Assembly: GCA_963210315.1 (NCBI GenBank)
Contig: OY723318.1
Location: forward strand, 1,426,001-1,490,000
Direction of reading: 5' to 3'
Length of the DNA stretch: 64,000 nucleotides
Source: Rhynchopus euleeides
Lineage: Eukaryota; Euglenozoa; Diplonemea; Diplonemida; Diplonemidae
The notes under the pieces are model-generated. The model worked only from the letters and a program-made list of their open reading frames with translations, was not told the origin of the DNA and did no database searches. The first letter of the stretch is position 1. Every line of letters begins with the position of its first letter. The translations under genes were made by a program, and so were the position numbers. Positions 61,143 through 64,000 of this stretch are shown piece by piece.

Positions 61143-64000
61143 ATGGGTTGCCAGTTCAACATCCCGATCTTTGCGATGATCCTGGTGGCGACACTGGTGA
61201 GCACTGCATCGTCGATGGGCGGCGGGCTGATCCTCTACTTCCAAGGGCTGGAATCGCTGGAAGATTCGATGTCGGATACAAGCGCGGGGGAGCTGCGGTC
61301 TCTGCGCGAACGGATCCAGAATCAGCTCACCAACATCGAGGCAGGTATCGACTCGCTGCGCCGGTTTGTCTTCTCCACCGAACGCCTCAGGCCGGGCACG
61401 CTGTCCACTGAGTGGGCAGATGCGGTCCGGGCTTACGCATACGCACAGGTGGCGGGTTCTTCGGGTGCCCTCTACGCAATCGGGATGTTTGTGCCGCCAC
61501 ATGACTGGGCCGTCAACAACGGGTTTGCAGTGCTAGCGTACGAAGAGCCTCCGCCTCAGGGAACGTCGAGGACAGGTACAGGTGATATGGTAGTGGGAGA
61601 GGTGCACGAACAACTGCCCAAGAACCACACCACACTGACGCCTGATGGGCAGCTGGTGACGGTGCTGGCACCCATCAATAGTCTGGATCCCGAAACGGGG
61701 TACAAGACGAAGCACCTGTACAACCTCCCGGCTGGCTGGCTCTTCGACATCACAGACCCACGCCTCCCCCAAGAAGATCCCCACAATCAAGCCGTCCAAG
61801 GCATCCACCATTTCACGGAGCCCGCTGTGGCTCGTTCTGTGATGTCCTATTGGTTGCACCCCTTACAGTGGGTGACCTCAAAGGGCGTGAGGTACTGGGT
61901 CACTTATCTGCGTGCGATCTACATGCCCCCGGCGTTCCCACACCCACTGCACAAGTTCAAGACGATCTGCCTGACGCTGGGCATCGATTTTGCAACATTT
62001 CAGCCGCCATTCGATGACTACAAACAGGCACACCCCGACACCGTGGTGCTGCTGGCAGACAGGCAGATAGGCATGGTGTACGCCTCCACCATCCTCCCGA
62101 TGGTCCCCAGCTGGTGCCAGGTGGGTGGGGGCATCGGTGACTACATCCCACAGGGCTGTGCACTCAGGCTGACCAACCTGTCGCAGGCTGTGCAGAGCGG
62201 GTTCCAGAAGAGTGCGGAGGAGCCGTTCGGCACATTCATGAAGGCAGAGCTGGACGGGGAGGAGTACTTCATCCGGCGCGAGGCGTTGGGTTTCCTGAAC
62301 CTGGAGTTGGTGTGGATGCGCCCCACGTCGTCTGTGCAGGGCAAGGTGCAGGAGGCGCTGACGCTGCTGATCGTCTTCACGGCTCTGGTGCTTGTTTTCG
62401 ACTTGCTGGTGATGGTGCTGGAGCTGGTCTTCATCGCGATGCCGATGCGGCAGCTGTCGTCGGGAACATGGAGACGGAACATGCAAGCCAGTCCATCGGG
62501 ATGTACGTGCAGCGTGCTGTGATGCTCAAAGAGATGCGGCGCCTCATGGAGGGGATGACTGCCACCATCGGGCGTCTGGAGGAGTTCCGCACCTTCATGC
62601 CAGAGGCCATCTTCTCGAGCGAGCCTGTGTTGGTGGGTTCGCAGCAGCAGCAGGAGGCGCCTGGGAGCGAGACGGGGCATGCGGCGGTGCTGTTCACAGA
62701 CGTGCAGGGGTCGACGAAGCTGTGGGAGGCGTGCACGGAGGAGATGGCGGAGGCGCTGCGTCTCCACAACACGGTGATACGCGAGGTGATTCAAGAGCAC
62801 GGCGGGTACGAAGTGAAGACTATCGGGGACTCCTTCATGGTGTCGTTTCCTGATGTAGACACCGCAGTGCAGTTTGGGCTGCGCACACAGGAGCGGCTGT
62901 TCCAGGCGGCGTGGCCTGCGGGGCTGCTGGAGGTGGTGCAGGCGCCTGGGGACGAGAGGCGTGGGTTGTGCGGGCTGCGTGTGCGCATGGGTGTGACGCA
63001 CGGGGCGGTGAACGTGGAGATGAACGAGGTGGTGCGGCGGTGCGACTACTTCGGACCGACGGTGAACCGCGCTGCACGTCTGGAGGCGAACGGGGTGTGT
63101 GGCGGTGTGGCTGTGGAGGCGTCTGCTGTCGACAGCCTCACTGCCGTGCAGCAGCAGCAGGCGCTGGTGGTGCAGCTGGGCAAGCGGAGCCTGAAGGGCA
63201 TCGGGGACATCGCCCTGTGCCTGCTGGTCCCGCAGAGCATGCCGCAGCGTGCAGCACACGCGCACGATGTGGATGTGCCCAATCCACTGCGGCAACGCAG
63301 CCCCAGCCAGGCGAGCAGCGGTACAACCGTGTCCAGTTGCGACACACACATCAGTCTCGGCAAGAGCAGGCTTGTCGCTGTGGAACGCTTCGGCGAGCAG
63401 AAGCTGTCTGAGGTGGGCAGCGCCACCACAGGGTATGTGGACTGCCACATGGCGGACCTGCCTTGCGCGGAGGTGAACGCCATGGCGGACACCAACCTGC
63501 GTGGTGTGGTCGCGTGCCTGGGGCGCAGCGACGGGCGCCTCCTGAACGTATGCGGGACGGCGGCGCTTGTTGCGTGGAACGTGATGGCGCCGTGTGCGGG
63601 CCACCTCGAGGCGGCACTGCGCTTCGCCAGCATGATGTCCGGCAGGGCTGCGTGCGGCGTGCATTGCGGGCTGAGCAGCGGCAAGGTGTTCTCGGGCTAC
63701 GTCGAGACGGGGAAGAGGCGCTACGTGACAGCTGTGGGGCAGTGCGTGCAGGTCAGCCTGCATGCACACCTCATGGCGGTGCAGACGGAACAGGTGGCGC
63801 TGTTCGCCTCAAAAGACACACAGGTCACAGGGGCGATGGTGGCACACGGGCTTGCCACTGCGGCAGGGGAGCTGCGCAACGGTGCAGAGGTGTACACACT
63901 GTGTGCCTTGCTGTGCCGTGTTGTTGCATCACGTGTGGACCGGAAGCAGGGTTTGTTCAACCCTGACGCCAGTGCCGCGAAGGATGACCCTGGTCTCGAG
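61143..64000 (+). CDS. Receptor-type adenylate cyclase with a second, degenerate cyclase domain; one frameshift
   Basis: TM1 about 8-30, a ~370-aa extracellular sensor (Cache-like by layout), TM2 about 405-435 (LTLLIVFTALVLVFDLLVMV), then PMRQLSS. The continuation is in another frame from 62468 (METEHASQSIG...), open to the window end. That frame has EEFRTFMP, an active cyclase domain: VLFTDVQGSTKLWE (first metal Asp), YEVKTIGDSFM (second metal Asp and the ATP-selecting Lys), CDYFGPTVNRAARLE (adenine-binding Asp, Asn, Arg), LKGIGDIALC; and a second cyclase-like domain (about 63480 on) lacking these residues. It should make cAMP from ATP at the plasma membrane. The change of frame lies between 62457 and 62467 within a conserved linker, with no room for an intron: a recent mutation, a sequencing error or programmed shift. 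Otherwise undamaged. Confidence 0.85.

Noticed and set aside
62141-63769. 542-aa reverse-strand ORF
   Set aside because: It is the antisense shadow of the GC-rich adenylate cyclase coding region.
1-64000. tRNA, rRNA or spliced-leader RNA genes
   Set aside because: No cloverleaf with a TTCRA loop, no rRNA motif and no conserved leader-donor sequence could be recognised by eye.

Overview
The window is nuclear DNA of a eukaryote, probably a protist. Signs are a spliceosomal-type intron (58029-58148, GT...AG), long low-complexity proteins, transmembrane class III nucleotidyl cyclases, a tubulin ligase-like protein and dense cut-and-paste transposons. Every recognisable host gene lies on the + strand. 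Several start codons are preceded closely by a pyrimidine tract ending in AG, as expected for spliced-leader acceptors in polycistronic units. With the cyclase family this suggests a euglenozoan (perhaps a diplonemid), but no spliced-leader RNA gene is visible and the assignment is an inference.

Host genes, left to right: a cyclase-like gene cut by the window edge and interrupted by a poly(A)-tailed insertion (2-1907); a TenI/ThiE-fold gene (2828-3457); a two-TM RING protein (5333-6427); a decayed cyclase (39062-39885); a six-TM protein with a degenerate cyclase domain (44438-46204); a TTL-domain protein (46718-49867); a 101-aa protein of unknown function with one intron (57761-58186); a GGCT-fold protein (59837-60595); and a receptor-type adenylate cyclase whose frame shifts once and which runs off the right edge (61143-64000). 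The four cyclase relatives make this a dispersed cyclase neighbourhood, with near-identical blocks between the copies at 0.2-1.0 kb and 45.0-45.9 kb.

About two thirds of the window is transposon. 6.9-16.1 kb is a long-inverted-repeat element carrying two head-to-tail insertions full of minisatellites. 16.4-20.6 kb is a TA-flanked element with 130-bp ends. 20.85-30.69 kb is a nested composite holding (a) an apparently intact 4.4-kb element coding for a 1074-aa fusion of Ulp1-type cysteine protease, CENP-B-like DNA-binding region, pogo-type DDD transposase and CCHC zinc knuckle, and (b) a 3.5-kb element with 160-bp inverted repeats and two unrecognised genes. 30.7-32.3 kb is an element with 7-bp target duplications, and 50.3-56.7 kb a 6.4-kb element with long terminal repeats. 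Two small MITE families (four and two copies) are scattered through these, and fragments of hAT transposase and PIF1 helicase sit side by side at 42.2-43.5 kb.

The most unusual single object is the protease-transposase fusion. Also notable are the shared end design of several TA-flanked elements (C[A/T] followed by a G run), the MITEs whose 3-bp target duplications can be read directly, and a ~650-bp non-coding block kept in three copies.
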